A stretch of DNA of 64,000 bases from Phlebopus portentosus. Its lineage: Eukaryota > Basidiomycota > Agaricomycetes > Boletales > Boletinellaceae. The notes beneath the pieces were generated by a model that was given only the letters and a program-made list of their open reading frames with translations, had not been told where the DNA came from and ran no database searches. The translations under genes and the position numbers were made by a program. Location: the NCBI GenBank assembly GCA_037892935.1, contig JAYXKI010000005.1, forward strand, positions 1,364,001 to 1,428,000, written 5' to 3'. The first letter of the stretch is position 1, and the number at the start of each line of letters is the position of its first letter. Below, piece after piece: positions 37,700 through 50,011 of this stretch.

Positions 37700-39969
37700 T
37701 CAATCTTGCAAGAAATCCTTAGCGAGTCCTACTTTCTGTTTGCCCCATAACAGGAAGACCTTTGCCAACGAAACAGGGTTCATCAGCTCGCCAGGTGGAC
37801 CAAGGAAGTTAAATGCGCGATATAGAGCACTGTTGAGCTTCTCGTCCTGTACACCATATAAGCAATTATTGATAAACGGTATCTTTCCCAAGGATCTGAA
37901 ATACGACGCACCTTTAGCGATAGCCACATCATGCTTGCCGTAACTTTGAAATTCATGTATTCATCGCTCGGCTTCTCGCCTTCTACGGGCCTAGTCGTAG
38001 GGAAGAGGTAATCTAAAATAGACACCCAGTTACCATCATATCATGGAAGCTTCGCAATGTGTAAACGAACCTATTGGTTTAGTTCCTTCCCTAAAGTTAG
38101 ACGGAGTAATGTGTCAGTTCCGCACAGTAAAAAAAAAAAAAAAGATCTGCGCTGACCACGCTATAGCAGTCCTCTGAGCTTGCGATTTGAAATAACGAGC
38201 GCTGAATCCGTCCGGGATTACCGTGGAATTTATCACGCTTCGCGACCGAAGAGTACTATCCAATGTCACCACACTCGCAACGACCTTCGAGAAACCTTGT
38301 CTAGTCAACGAGATAAGACACAATCAATGTTCGAAAGGTGGCATAACGTACCCAAACGTCGGGTTCACTTGCATTACTGAATCCCCGACAGCAACGAAAT
38401 TTTTTGGTAGGTAGGCGGCCTTCTCGTACTTGATCCATGATAATGTTGCTAAAGAAGAGTAGATATAACATCCATTCTGCGCACGATTTGTGAGAGTACT
38501 CACGGTATTTTGTCGTTACATATTCCGCCTGACCCTTATTTGCCTCGACCAGGATATCAACAAGATCTAATATCCATTTCGGAATCTGATCTTGTGGAGT
38601 AAGATAAGACAGATAATCTCTCAGTTCTTCAACCTCAGGAAGTGGTTGCTGCCCCCACGTTCCAACCATGAATCTGACTAGTAGCCTGTCAGCACTTCAG
38701 ATATACACATTTCGACGATTACTTACTGCGATGCCCCTCCAATCTATCCAAAAACAAGCTTTTTGTGCATTTTGCGAGCACTGGGGTGTAAGAGTACATC
38801 CACATAGCTTTGTCATAACCACCCGGAATAGGTAGCTTATCGCGACTTTCTTGGGGTACGCGGAAATAGAAAGTTCTTGTTTGTTGGTCAGTGTAGTACG
38901 TTATCCTCATTTTCGGATCGCTCAGTGCCAAACGACCGCCAGCCGTTTTGTCGGATGCTGCACTGATGCGCTTAAGCCACTTCAAACCGGCTTGAGCTGA
39001 TCCGGTACAATCTAATTAAGAAAAGTCGAATCAGCAGTAATTCCATTGGTTAATACCTTCAGACATACCAACAACCAGCGTCGCTGGAATCGTCTTCTCC
39101 GAGTTGTCGGGTAAGCGAACAACGACAGATGACAATGTACGTTCATCACCCTTCACGGTTTCCACAGCCTTGACTGTTCCTACCATCCAGCGAATGCGGG
39201 GACAGTCCCGGAGGAACAGGCGACGCAGCATTCTCTCGCATCCTTCGCGACTCATGAAAAAGTTCTGAATATACTGTCCATCGCGATTCTTAATCGTGCG
39301 TAGAAGGTTGTTATTGAAGAGGTAGCTATTGAATTCGGATTTACCAACACTTCAAAAAAACTTCAGCATAGGTGTTTCATACTCGGCAGAGAAACGCGTA
39401 GTGACGCACCGACCGTCCGCCTTCTTAATTTCATCGTCTACAGAGGGATATAGAGCCTTAAGCGCAGCATAAGATAACGGCTGGAAAGCTATCAAGACAT
39501 AAGCATATCATGTCGACAAGCGTCTCGTCTCACATACCATGTGTAGTCTTATACTGGAAGACTCGAGCTCTGTTGTATATTCCGCAGCCTTCAATCGGTT
39601 CTCCCTCTGGGCTGTATACTGGCGAGGAACCTTCCGGTGTCACTAGCCATTCTTCAGGTTCTATGATAAGCACATCCTCGAAGTGATCTGCGAGCAGCCG
39701 GGCGCTCCATAATCCAGAATAACTGACGATTGACGTTGGATGAGAGCATGAGATGCTTGTAACATACAAGCGTACCTTCCGCCGCAAACAACTGCAGTCC
39801 CCTTGATCCTCTTTTCATCAGGTCTGGGCCGTCCAAGGTTAGGGATATCATATAGTACGGTCTGTGTTCTGGTAAGATATTGTTTTATAAGGAAGGCAGA
39901 GCAACGCCAGAATGTGTACAGCGCAAGAATATCGAAGGCGTAGTATGCACCTTGAGGGAGGTAATCCAT
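37700..39969 (-). CDS. FAD-dependent oxidoreductase (one apparent frame break near the 3' end)
   Basis: Exons from 39969: 39969-39776, 39722-39538, 39488-39410, 39349-39069, 39011-38727, 38677-38504, 38448-38352, 38300-38157, a 20-nt exon 38090-38071, then 38012-37700. About 590 residues. An N-terminal hydrophobic segment is followed by a Rossmann FAD-binding fold (VVCGGSYSGLWSARLL) and the second flavin motif (FVAVGDSVMQVNPTFGQG). This resembles the FAD/NAD(P)-binding monooxygenase-like families expanded in Agaricomycetes; substrate unknown. In the last exon the frame reads DYLFPTTRPVEGEKPSDEY, then needs one extra base at the AAA run 37945-37947 to continue into HDVAIAKGASYF and the C-terminus. 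An in-frame 53-nt intron is possible but would delete the conserved-looking PVEGE string. Confidence 0.85.
38129..38143. repeat. A15 homopolymer in an intron
   Basis: Fifteen A on the + strand, a poly-T on the gene strand, inside the intron before the 20-nt exon of the FAD oxidoreductase. It could act as a pyrimidine tract, and its length is likely to be unreliable. Confidence 0.95.
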
Positions 39970-40688
39970 AGTGAGAAGCAGTGAGGAGACCGTTGCATAA
40001 AAAGAAAGAGAAAAGAACGGGCTCCGAGGACCCTAGAGGACCTAGTACGATAGCTTTATATTGCTTTATACAGCCGTTCGCTTGTCAGTGTGAGATTTTC
40101 TACCGAATGAAAAGAAGCCGCCGATGCTAGATTGACCCCGGATGCTGGCGACCTTCGGACACTTCGCCGCGTTCGCTGGTTTTCTTAGCGACATCTGAAG
40201 TCAAATCACTTCCAAAGAGAAGTGGAAGTCCTTGATGCAGAAAGCAACGTGCACGCAGTTGAAATACTTTGGGTGATTGAAGGTTGGAGCCAAGAGTCTC
40301 GGACTCAAAGTCCCCGAATCCGACTCGACTCGACTTATCGAACTCGTTAGGGTCCAGATCTTCAGATTTGTCAGATCTAGTTACATAAACTTAAACTCAG
40401 CCGTGTTTGCTTCCTATCGACGGCCTTTTCAGATATGACCCCGGCGTCTCCGATGAAGTACGAAAAATAATAAAATAATACGGACCGTAATTAATATTAA
40501 TATTTTGTACGTACATAGTGCTAGCACAACCACACCCGAGTTATGCAAAATACATGTCCGTAAAAGAGTCGAAGGAATCGTTACAATATGATGCATGGCA
40601 GTGGTTGCGAATAGGCGTTTGTAGCTTATAGTACAGTGATATTCAAAAACAATAACTAATTAGAAAATAAATGTCAGTTGTCCTTAGC
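39970..40688. other. Intergenic, upstream of the FAD oxidoreductase
   Basis: About 720 bp holding the promoter of the FAD gene and the 3' end of the polymerase gene. It has a small AT-rich patch with a TAATATTAATATT string near 40490. No gene is seen. Confidence 0.5.
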
Positions 40689-43600
40689 TCATCCGTTTGG
40701 TTCCGCCCGAGTGGAATGTCTCCCATCAGTTACCTTTCTCGAGTGAGAGACTGCTATGGTTGATACGGCAGAAGAAGACGCTTCCATAATAGTACTTCTG
40801 CTCAAACAGAAGTCCAAATGTTCATTCAAGCCAACATTGTCCGTTTCTAGGCTACGGGAACAGACCGGACAAATTAGTGCCTCGTGGTTCCCGACCGCGT
40901 TTGAATCGGAATTTGCATTTGGATCAGAAGGTTGCTGCACAAAGCACGAGCGATTGCCCATCAGCGGAGAAGTTGTCCTTGAGAGGGCCTGATTGTCCTT
41001 ATTGCAGGCCCTTTCCGATGTAACCAAAGGCTGCTCGCTCTTGCTACGCTTCGAAATAGATATGGATGAAGCCTGGCGGTTTTGTGTAACGATGCTATTC
41101 GGCTTCTTGGTTCTGGGCCGTATGCTGGGCCTATCGTTCCCTATCTTGACAACACTTGATGTCGCATATCTATATCGAAAAGTTGGGACGTCGTTGTCAT
41201 CTTGAGCTTCTTGTCTTCTATCCACGAATTTGTCCAGTGCTTCAATGTCGTCTTCGTCATCTAGCTCATCTTCGTCTTCTTGAGCTTCACCGACCAATTC
41301 GTCATCGTCTCTTTCGTCTTCATCTACATTGATAGGTTTGATGAGTGAACCTGCCTCTTGAACTTGACGACGCTTGGATGGACTGCCAGAAAATTTACTT
41401 GCTGTATCTGGCTGAGGGCTAAATTTCCTCTTCTTACTCGGAGATCCTTCACTTGCCACGGATCCAAAGTACTGACATGAAAAGATCAACGCAAGTTATA
41501 TGGACGTTGATAAAAAATCACTTACCCGCTCGATTCCTCGGTCAACAGGAGCTCGAAGATCGATGAGATCAGTGACTCTCAGACCGAGAAGTCTGACCCG
41601 GACCGGGAGATAAGGTTTGATGAGTTCCTTGCCAATCTTGAGTAGCCGAAAGAAGAGGGAACCGTAAGTTAAATCCTCTCTCAAGAATTTTCGCGCGTAC
41701 CCTCAGTAGATCTTCTTTCTTTGATATCCATCGGTCGAATGTCGCTCTGCGTGTGTGAACTAGGTGATGTGTGCCTTAATAGTGTATTGATAAGCCATGC
41801 CGCGGGCTTCGTACCTCGGAAACTATCGAGTTTGTATGTCAGTATAACAATCTTCCCTGCCCATCCTTCCGTTTCTAAGTCGCGCTCTAGTAAGGACGCT
41901 ATGTATTCGAGTTTTCGGAAGATGGCTTCCTCCGTATGTACAGCTCGGAACGTCCTAATTGGTAAGATTTAAGCTTTCTCATGTGGACTTGTACGTACGC
42001 GCTTTTTTCACTTACCTTGAAACTCCGACACTTTTACGTTCTTCGCGCTGATAAGGCTTGATGAGCGTAGTAGATAACCCTAGATGAGTATCGAAAAGAA
42101 AGTCGACGGCAAATTTGCGAGGCATAAGCCATATAATTGCCCTAGCATCTCTAATGTCCCCGCAAGTCTTATCCGATCCCGTTAGAAACAGCGGTAAATT
42201 TTAACATTTCTCACGAACCCTGACACCGATAGCTTCTAGTACCCTCTCGCCAACACGTCCGATTCCGGGAACTTTTCGAACAGGAAGGTCTCGCATAAAT
42301 TCCATAACCGCTTCACGTGTAAACGGCATCTGGAACTGCCCGTTCGGTTTATTCTGAATAAGACAACGGTCAGGGCGAACAGAATTCCAAGAATTAAATT
42401 ACGCATCAAGTGACTTACTTTGTCGGAACATATCTTTGCGGGAAGATCAGTACGTCAGAGGATCAACGAACAAATTTTTCTAACCTTAGCTAACATCTGC
42501 CATGAATTGAGTTAGAATCAAACTCTCCGTTCAGTAGAGGATACTGCGTACCATATTTGGTGCAATACCAGCACTGGCCGTTAAATTCGTCTTCTCGAAA
42601 ATCTTCGTACGCAGTTCTCGAACACACTCTTCAGCAGATATGCTATGTATCTGTAGATACTTCGTAACGCTATCGAGAGCGGATCAGCAAACAAACAACA
42701 ACGGAATGACAGAGGTATTCGTACTTCAGATAGGCTTCGTCACATCCAGCGATGTACAGATTGGGGTCGTACTGTCCGCAAACGTCCATGACTTTCTCGG
42801 ACACTACGCCAACACGCTTGTAGTCAACCGGAACAAGTATCAGTTCAGGGCAGAGCCTCTTGGCGATATATTCTGGTTTGGGGATTTAGACCTCAAGGTA
42901 ACTTATTAGAAGTAAATTGCACTCACCAGCTTGGCCCGCACGGACACCATACTTTCGCGCCTCATACGATCCTGTAGTGACAACACCAAGACCAACCTAT
43001 AACAAGAATCCTTGAGCAATTTGACAATAATGATGGATGAAAAAAACATCTCACGACCGCAAATGGCTTATCCTTCAGATCAGGATTATGTTGTAGCTCG
43101 ACGTTTGCAAAGAACGCATCCATGTCTATGTGGACAATTGTCTGGCTCAAGTCTCGCTTCGATTCTTTCTCTGCGAACTGGTTCTGTTCAGAACAGGTAC
43201 GTAATAAGCATCCTAACGCTGTGGCTCACTAGTCGGTCAACCTTAGCCTCGACAAGACCTACGTGAACTTTGTAATTTGCGCAAGATAAGTGACGTTTCT
43301 GCCTACTCACGTATATCTGATTCTCTCAGAAGCTCATCACGTCGTTCCAAAATCTTGTTTATACGCGCTGTCCAATCTGCATCGCGACGTTTCTCATTCT
43401 ACAAGGACCTCGAGTATAAGAAGTGAAGTACGAATGATTGCCTCTCAGTCGAGCCTTACTTCGTAATATTTGGAGCCTTTGGATGCCTCAGCGATTCGGC
43501 GATTGATTTCGGCTTGATCTGGACCATAGCTGACAAGAATTTGAGTGGCAATTAGACAAGGACGTTCAACTGTTTGACGGGTCTTCAAGTCTTACCCGAC

Positions 43601-43690
43601 TTTATGAGCTGAAGCTCCCGCAAGTCGCCTCAGAAAAGTAGGATCCTGCGATTGTGCTACTGGCTCAGTCTCTTCTTCGTTACCTTGCAT
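40689..43690 (-). CDS. POLK: Y-family DNA polymerase kappa (DinB type)
   Basis: Sixteen exons from 43690 to 40689, all in phase, about 715 residues. Exon 5' ends: 43690, 43529, 43398, 43258, 43177, 42996, 42872, 42669, 42496, 42433, 42353, 42167, 41954, 41759, 41636 and 41471. Two are microexons (12 and 15 nt). Error-prone translesion polymerase (family knowledge). N-terminal kappa-type extension ([18 protein letters not shown]), catalytic [12 protein letters not shown] and [18 protein letters not shown], the fingers/palm string KPNGQF, the helix-hairpin-helix [20 protein letters not shown], the little finger [13 protein letters not shown], then a nuclear basic/acidic tail with one UBZ-type zinc finger (CPVC...HLDFC). 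Divergent from ATG6, 205 bp apart. Confidence 0.95.
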
Positions 43691-43895
43691 AAAGATTGGA
43701 AGAAAGTGGCCGAAGCCCGCCGCGGCAAGACACGCTCTATGCGGTTTACCAAGCGAACCCCAGATTGCCACACAAGGAACACAAACCGTAAACATTGCCC
43801 GTGTTTCGCGTCGATCATGTCGATCATGGAGGTCGAATTTGGCGACACGGACTTGACGCGGTCATTCTGTGTTTTCGCACACACCGCGACTGCAA

Positions 43896-45572
43896 ATGTC
43901 TTCAGGCTACATTTGTCAGAAATGTCGGCAGCCCTTACACCTAGACGCATCTCTCGCTGATTTAACGCCCTCGTCTTATGACCTCCTTGCTTCGACGCTA
44001 GCTTCTCCTGCGCCTCGTTCACTTCCTTCGGATATTGACAAACTTGAGCAGTTACCCTCGCCCCCAGGTGTTAAGAACACATGGATACGAGCCAGTGGAG
44101 CACAGACAGGCCGTCTATCTCCAACAACGCCTTCTTTTCCTCCGAGAGGTTATGCCAAGCAGCCCCAGCGATCGTTAGCCAGTGCTCCCAACGAGTCTTT
44201 CGTGTTCCTTCAGGATAGCGTTGTCCAGAAAATTCCTTCGTCAGGCGTACCCCAGACCCGCGCCGAGCGGATACCAGCTGCTGAAGTCACAGATTCTGCT
44301 GCAGGAAATCAGAAGCCGCTACAGCATCCTGTCTCGCCACCTCCGAATAAAATCAAGTCGGTTAACAAGCTCTTTTCGCTGTTATCCAGTCGAACAGACC
44401 TCGATCACCCGCTTTGTACGGAATGCACAGACAGTCTCCTGAAGGCTTTAGGAGAGCAACTGAAAGACACTATGCGTGAAAGAGATGGCTACCTTGCATT
44501 TGAGAAGGAACTCAAGAAAGAGAAACAACGGGAAGAAGAGTCGGTCGAGGAGATCGAGAGGCGAATCGAGAGACTAAAAGAAGAGGAACGGTTAGCTATC
44601 GAGGATCTTCGCGAAGCACAAGCAGAGAAAGACCAACTGGAGGAAGAGCTAAGGGCTCTCGAGCTTGAAGAAAGGGAATTAGAGGAGGAAGAATCTGAGT
44701 GCGTAAATGATATGAGCTGTATCTCTATTTATCCGCTGATGCTTGATCATCAGGTTCTGGAAGGCGCATAACACCCACTTAAATACCGCCGCGGATCAGG
44801 CATCGCAGCTTGCTTCTCTTCGCGCTGCTTACGCTTACGACTCTCTTGTCCTCGACAAGTTAGAAAGAACAAATGTTTATAATGATGCGTTTTGCATTGG
44901 TCACGACGGTGTGTTTGGAACCATTAATGGCCTTCGATTGGGACGAGTGAGCGGAGTACATGTGAGGATTGATTCTTAAAGATCGGAGTGTCCTGTTAAG
45001 TTAGAACTCGTCAAATAGGTGGAATGGGCGGAAATCAATGCAGCATGGGGTCAAGCCCTCCTGCTCTTATACACAATCGCAAGAAAGCTGGACTTCACGT
45101 TCGAAAAGTAGGCGAAATACTTCTTCATTTGCCCATTTCACGCACTGAGCTCCTTTAAGTTATCGTCTAGTACCCATGGGCTCCTTTTCTCGCATCGAGA
45201 AGACGACTGGAGACAAAGCTTCGTATGAGCTTTACGGGTCGGGCGATCTGCACATTGGACGATTGTTGCATAATCGACGATTTGATTTAGCCATGGTTGC
45301 GTTTCTGGACTGTCTCCGACAACTCATGGACTACGTCAAATCCCAAGATCAATCGGTCGAATTCCCACACCAGTACGTCATTCTTGGGAAGTACCACGGG
45401 TGAATACTGATTATTCTATGCTCCTATTTTGTCCAGAGTCGCGAAGGATAAAATTGGTGACGTATCCATCAAACTTCAGTTCGGTGTAGAGGAAGCTTGG
45501 ACTCGCGCGTTGAGGCACGTCCTTCTTGCTCTCAAACTGCTCCTGAAATGGGCGACGAGCGCTGCAGCATGA
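43896..45572 (+). CDS. ATG6: Autophagy protein ATG6/Beclin-1 (VPS30)
   Basis: Five exons: 43896-44698, 44754-44961, 45019-45107, 45160-45372 and 45437-45572, about 482 residues. Subunit of the class III PI3-kinase complex acting in autophagy and vacuolar sorting (family knowledge). Visible: N-terminal zinc-like [14 protein letters not shown]; a disordered region; [13 protein letters not shown]; a long Glu/Lys/Arg-rich coiled coil (~residues 185-270); and the beta-alpha repeated (ECD/BARA) domain with [40 protein letters not shown] and [12 protein letters not shown]. An in-frame upstream ATG exists, but CQKC-type starts fit the family, so 43896 is used. Confidence 0.96.
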
Positions 45573-45988
45573 TGTAAGTATGTGCTTCTATGGTCTCACG
45601 TCATTCGGCCGGGCCGACTTCATGTTATGTATTGTATGAATCTTCTTCTGCTGTTAATCAGTGCTCAATGTAAGATCCCTGCATAGTGCTCTGATAGACC
45701 TCTGTACAGTAATCTGTTGCGCCGTAGCACTGTATGTGCTCCTTCTCGCAAGTATCTTTATTTAGCTTATGAATATTTCTTTCGGAGGCGGACCCGATCT
45801 TATCGGAAGACTAATATGTACATGTACGGGTCACATACTAGTGCTGCGCCGATCATCCCGCGTGGCTTTCAGGACCAGGATTCAAAATCCGCTGCACCTC
45901 ATTACCGCTGACCAACACTACTTGATACTCTTACAAATAGACCTCCACTGTTGACGCTATCTGGCTGAGTCCACTTTTCCTCACAGCC
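45573..45988. other. Intergenic, promoter of glutamate-cysteine ligase
   Basis: About 415 bp between two + strand genes. No clear motif was found. Confidence 0.5.
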
Positions 45989-48582
45989 ATGGGCCTCCTG
46001 TCTTTGGGCACGCCCCTCTCTTGGACCGAAACGAAGAAGTACGCAGAGCACGTCAGAACGCATGGAATCACGCAATTCTTGCATACATGGAATAGAGTAA
46101 AGGACCGACACGGTGATGAGCTGTTATGGGGAGATGAGGTTCGTGTGTAACTCCTCCTTATGAAAGCTATGTGCTCAGAGCGTACATACCTGCACAGGTC
46201 GAGTATATGGTTGTGGCGTTTGATGAAGTGGAGAAGAATGCAAAACTCTCTCTTCGTCAGTCCGAGATCCTAGCCAAATTGAGTAGCATCTGTAACGATC
46301 TCTCCGAGGAGGCGGGTGAGAAGTAAGTGATAATACAGGTCTATGCAGCATATCTTATTCACGCTTCCCGAGCAGATTCTCTATTCCGACATTCCATCCC
46401 GAGTATGGTCGCTATATGCTTGAGTCGACGCCCGGCTCTCCTTACACGGGATCTTTGTCAGATCTCATCTCAGTTGAGAGCAACATGCGATATCGGTGAA
46501 TAATTTACTGTGTCGACAAAAGTTCGTATTATTGAGTTGCTGCTTAGGCGGAGTTTAGCTCGCAAACACTTAAAGGCGCATGAAATCCCGATCACTTTCA
46601 CTTCTTTCCCTCGCTTAGGCGCGCCAGGTGTTTTCACAGAGCCATATTTTGATCCTGCGGATGCCGTATCAAGCCATAGTTTATTCCTGCCTCAGGAAAT
46701 TACGAATCCTCATGCTCGTTTCCCGTCAGTGCCGCCGCTAATACAAATTGAATTTTTACTTACAATAGCTCAGAACACTCACAGCAAATATCCGATCACG
46801 AAGGGGCTCGAAAGTTGCCATAAATCTGCCTCTATTTTTCGACTCGAAAACGCCGAAGCCGTTCATAGATCCAACAGTTCCTTGGGATCGTAGTATATAT
46901 GCAGAAGATGCTGGTAAGTGCCACCCAAAATAGTTGAAGTCTCCACCCGTTTTATCTTCTGACAATCAGAGGCAAAAAATGGTGCTGCTCTCCCTGACCA
47001 TATTTACATGGACGCAATGGGTTTTGGCATGGGCTGTTGCTGCCTACAGCTTACCTTTCAAGCATGTAATGTTCCCGAAGCTCGCAGACTCTACGATGCA
47101 TTTGTTCCCCTTGGTCCAATCATGGTGTGTGTCTCCATATGTGTTTACATTGCATTCCGTTAAATGCATATAGCTTGCTTTGACGGCTGCTAGCCCTTTG
47201 TATCGCGGTTATATTGCGGATGTAGACTGTAGGTGGAACGTAATCGCCGGTAGCGTCGATGATCGGACAGAAGAAGAACGGGGTCTAAAGGTTTGGTAGA
47301 TTGTTTCTAGAAGGACGATGCACTAACATTTTCTCAGCCTCTGAAAGAGAATAAATATGTTATTCCGAAATCCCGATACGACAGCGTCGACCTGTACATC
47401 TCACAGGACCCTTTAAACCGTCCTGAGTATAATGATAGTTCTGTACCGTTCAATGCCGTTATATACGAACGCTTGAAAGCGTCAGGTGAGCCTTTCTTCA
47501 GAAGGAGCCATTGAAGGACCTAACAGTTCTATCGAGGCGTGGACGATTCACTTTCCAAACACGTCGCACATCTGTACATCCGCGACCCTCTGGTGTTGTT
47601 TTCGGAATTGATTGACCAGGATGACATGACGAGCATGGACCATTTTGAGGTACGTTCACGCGCAGTTTCATCGATGTTTCCGAAAATAACCAAAACTTAA
47701 AGAATATTCAATCAACCAACTGGCAAACGGTCCGTTTCAAACCTCCCCCTCCTAATTCTTCCATAGGGTGGCGGGTCGAGTTTAGAAGTATGGAGGTGCA
47801 ACTTACGGATTTCGAGAACGCCGCTTTCGCTATTTTCATGGTCCTTTTATCACGCGCAATCCTTTGTTTCGATCTCAACTTATACATGCCAATTACCAAG
47901 GTGGACGAAAATATGCAAATAGCGCAGAAGAGAGACGCAGCTCGCAAGGAGAAGTTCTACTTCCGCAGAAATGTGTTTTCAAGTCATTCGCCCTCTGTGA
48001 CGAGCAGTTCGTCCTCTGTAGATGAAAACGGCAACCCGAAGCCGAAGGAAAAAAGGCTCAGAAACTGCTTCGATACCCCTCCGCGAGCAGCAGATCTTAT
48101 TGAACCCCTCGAAGACCAATACGACTTGATGACTCTTGAAGAGATCATGCTTGGAAAGGTGAGCGATCGACGAGGGATATAGTTATTACGCTAACCATTG
48201 ATAGGGTCTGGAATATCCTGGTCTCTTGGGTCTTGTACGGGCATATTTGGATACCCTTGAAGTTGACGGAGAAACGAACAAGAAATTAAACTCGTACCTG
48301 AGTCTCATTGAACGAAGGGCCAACGGGACACTATGGACGACTGCCTCCTGGATTCGAAACTTCGTGCGGTCCCATCCGGCATATAAATTTGACTCTGTCA
48401 TCAATCAAGAGATCAATTTTGACCTCATGACCGCCGTTGACCAGATGTAAGCATTCAAACTTACTCGAATTTTGACCGCTTTGACTGATTTATGGTCGAA
48501 CAGTGAACGAGGCACACGCAAAGAACCATCTTTGTTACCCGAAGGATATCGTGGAGGCTTCTCCGATGAAGGTCATTTATAA
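45989..48582 (+). CDS. GSH1: Glutamate-cysteine ligase catalytic subunit
   Basis: First and rate-limiting step of glutathione synthesis, joining Glu and Cys with ATP (family knowledge). Twelve exons starting at 45989, 46198, 46376, 46548, 46774, 46970, 47174, 47338, 47537, 47703, 48205 and 48504; about 673 residues, the normal family length. Diagnostic strings: [12 protein letters not shown] at the start, LLWGDEVEYMVV (metal-binding Glu), [61 protein letters not shown] and [20 protein letters not shown]. All introns are 48-63 bp GT-AG. No frame break is seen. Confidence 0.97.
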
Positions 48583-48901
48583 GTACTAGACTCTTGCTTC
48601 AAGTTTGCTCATTGAGTTTGAAGGTTGTGTGGTCGGTCAGAGTGGAGCCCTCTCGGAGAAGGATCCTAGAGGAACTTCATCGGTTTTTAGCCGAGTTTGG
48701 ACGTATCTGTTTTCACTTTTTGGGTGCATATTTTGGAAATAATTGCTGTCATAACTCAGTGGAACCACGCATTCAATGTAAAGTATCATGGTAGACAGAT
48801 AAACAGCGGACCAATAGAATTTATGATGACTTACGTAACTCTGCGAGCGGGGAGAAACGCTGGACTTTGACTTTCGCTCAATTTCCCATTCACCATCGGC
48901 C
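48583..48901. other. Intergenic
   Basis: 319 bp between two + strand genes, the likely promoter of the F1 delta gene. No motif recognised. Confidence 0.5.
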
Positions 48902-49577
48902 ATGTCTGCACTCCGTCTCATTTCCTCTGCTGCACGCAGCGTTCCAAGAGCGACGTCTGCGTTGCAGCGTCGCGGATATGCTGAGGCGGCTGACAAGATA
49001 AAACTTTCTCTTGTGCTCCCGCACCAGGTTCGTCACGTTCAGGATGACACGCTTCAGTCGGATTGGCTAACGTCTGGTCTTCAAGACTATTTTCGCGTCG
49101 ACGGATGTCGTGCAGGTTAACCTTTCGGCGGCAACTGGTGATATGGGTATTCTTGCGAACCACGTACCGTCCATCGAGCCTTTGCGTCCTGGCGTCGTGG
49201 AGGTAATAGATTCTGGCAACAACAGTCAGAAATGGTTTGGTACGTTCTTCGTCACTTTAAAATCAGGTGCACAAAGACTTACTGCTCTGTGCTTTTACTC
49301 CGCTTCAGTGAGCGGAGGCTTCGCGAATGTGCATCCGAACAATAAGCTCACAATCAATGCCGTCGAAGCGGCTCCTTTGGAGCACTTCTCGCTTGAGGTA
49401 AGACCAAGTCTTTTGGATCGTGGATACCAGACTCACGAGTTGGACACGAAGGCCGTTAGAGCTAACCTGGCGGAGGCGCAGCGGATTGCTGGTGGGAATG
49501 CGTCGGAAGAAGACAAGGCGGAAGCTCAAATAGAAATCAACCTCTATGAGTCGCTGCAGCATGCACTCTCAAAGTAA
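48902..49577 (+). CDS. ATP16: Mitochondrial F1-ATP synthase delta subunit
   Basis: Four exons: 48902-49027, 49086-49239, 49309-49397 and 49431-49577, about 171 residues. Central-stalk subunit of F1, equivalent to bacterial epsilon (family knowledge). The N-terminus is a typical mitochondrial presequence (MSALRLISSAARSVPRA...RRGYAEAA). The beta-sandwich follows with STDVVQVNLSAATGDMGILA, HVPSIEPLRPG and FVSGGFANVHPNNKLTI, then a C-terminal helix pair (AVRANLAEAQRIA). The last acceptor could be 49430 (TACCAG, used here) or 49439; both keep frame. Confidence 0.94.
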
Positions 49578-50011
49578 TCGCTGTATTATTGCTTATTCTC
49601 GCCAAAGGCCTTCCAAATTTTACTTGGTGCAGCTGCAGATCAGAATAAGTTATATGTGTGTGCAATGTGCATGTAAGATGTTATCGACGAGAGATTTCTA
49701 TAATTGCTCAGACTCATGTCCATGATCTGGCAAGCATGCGCATGTTCTGTCAGAGCCACTAGTACTGCGTGCAACTACCTTCGTGTTATTATTTCGTCGT
49801 GAATCATCGGAACAAAGGATATTTCGCCTATTTACATATTTGAACAAGCGCAGATGCCGTAAGAACTTAAGTTCTTGAACACCGAACATCGTAAGAAGGC
49901 ATCGTTCATTAAAACCATATCTGCTCTCGTCATCCTTCCACTCAGCTGTGCCTCCTGCACGATACGCGCGGTGCGTGCAGTCGATCCCGTCGACCAGAGC
50001 CCAGCCCGAGG
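49578..50011. other. Intergenic
   Basis: About 430 bp between the F1 delta stop and the next start. No feature recognised. Confidence 0.5.
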
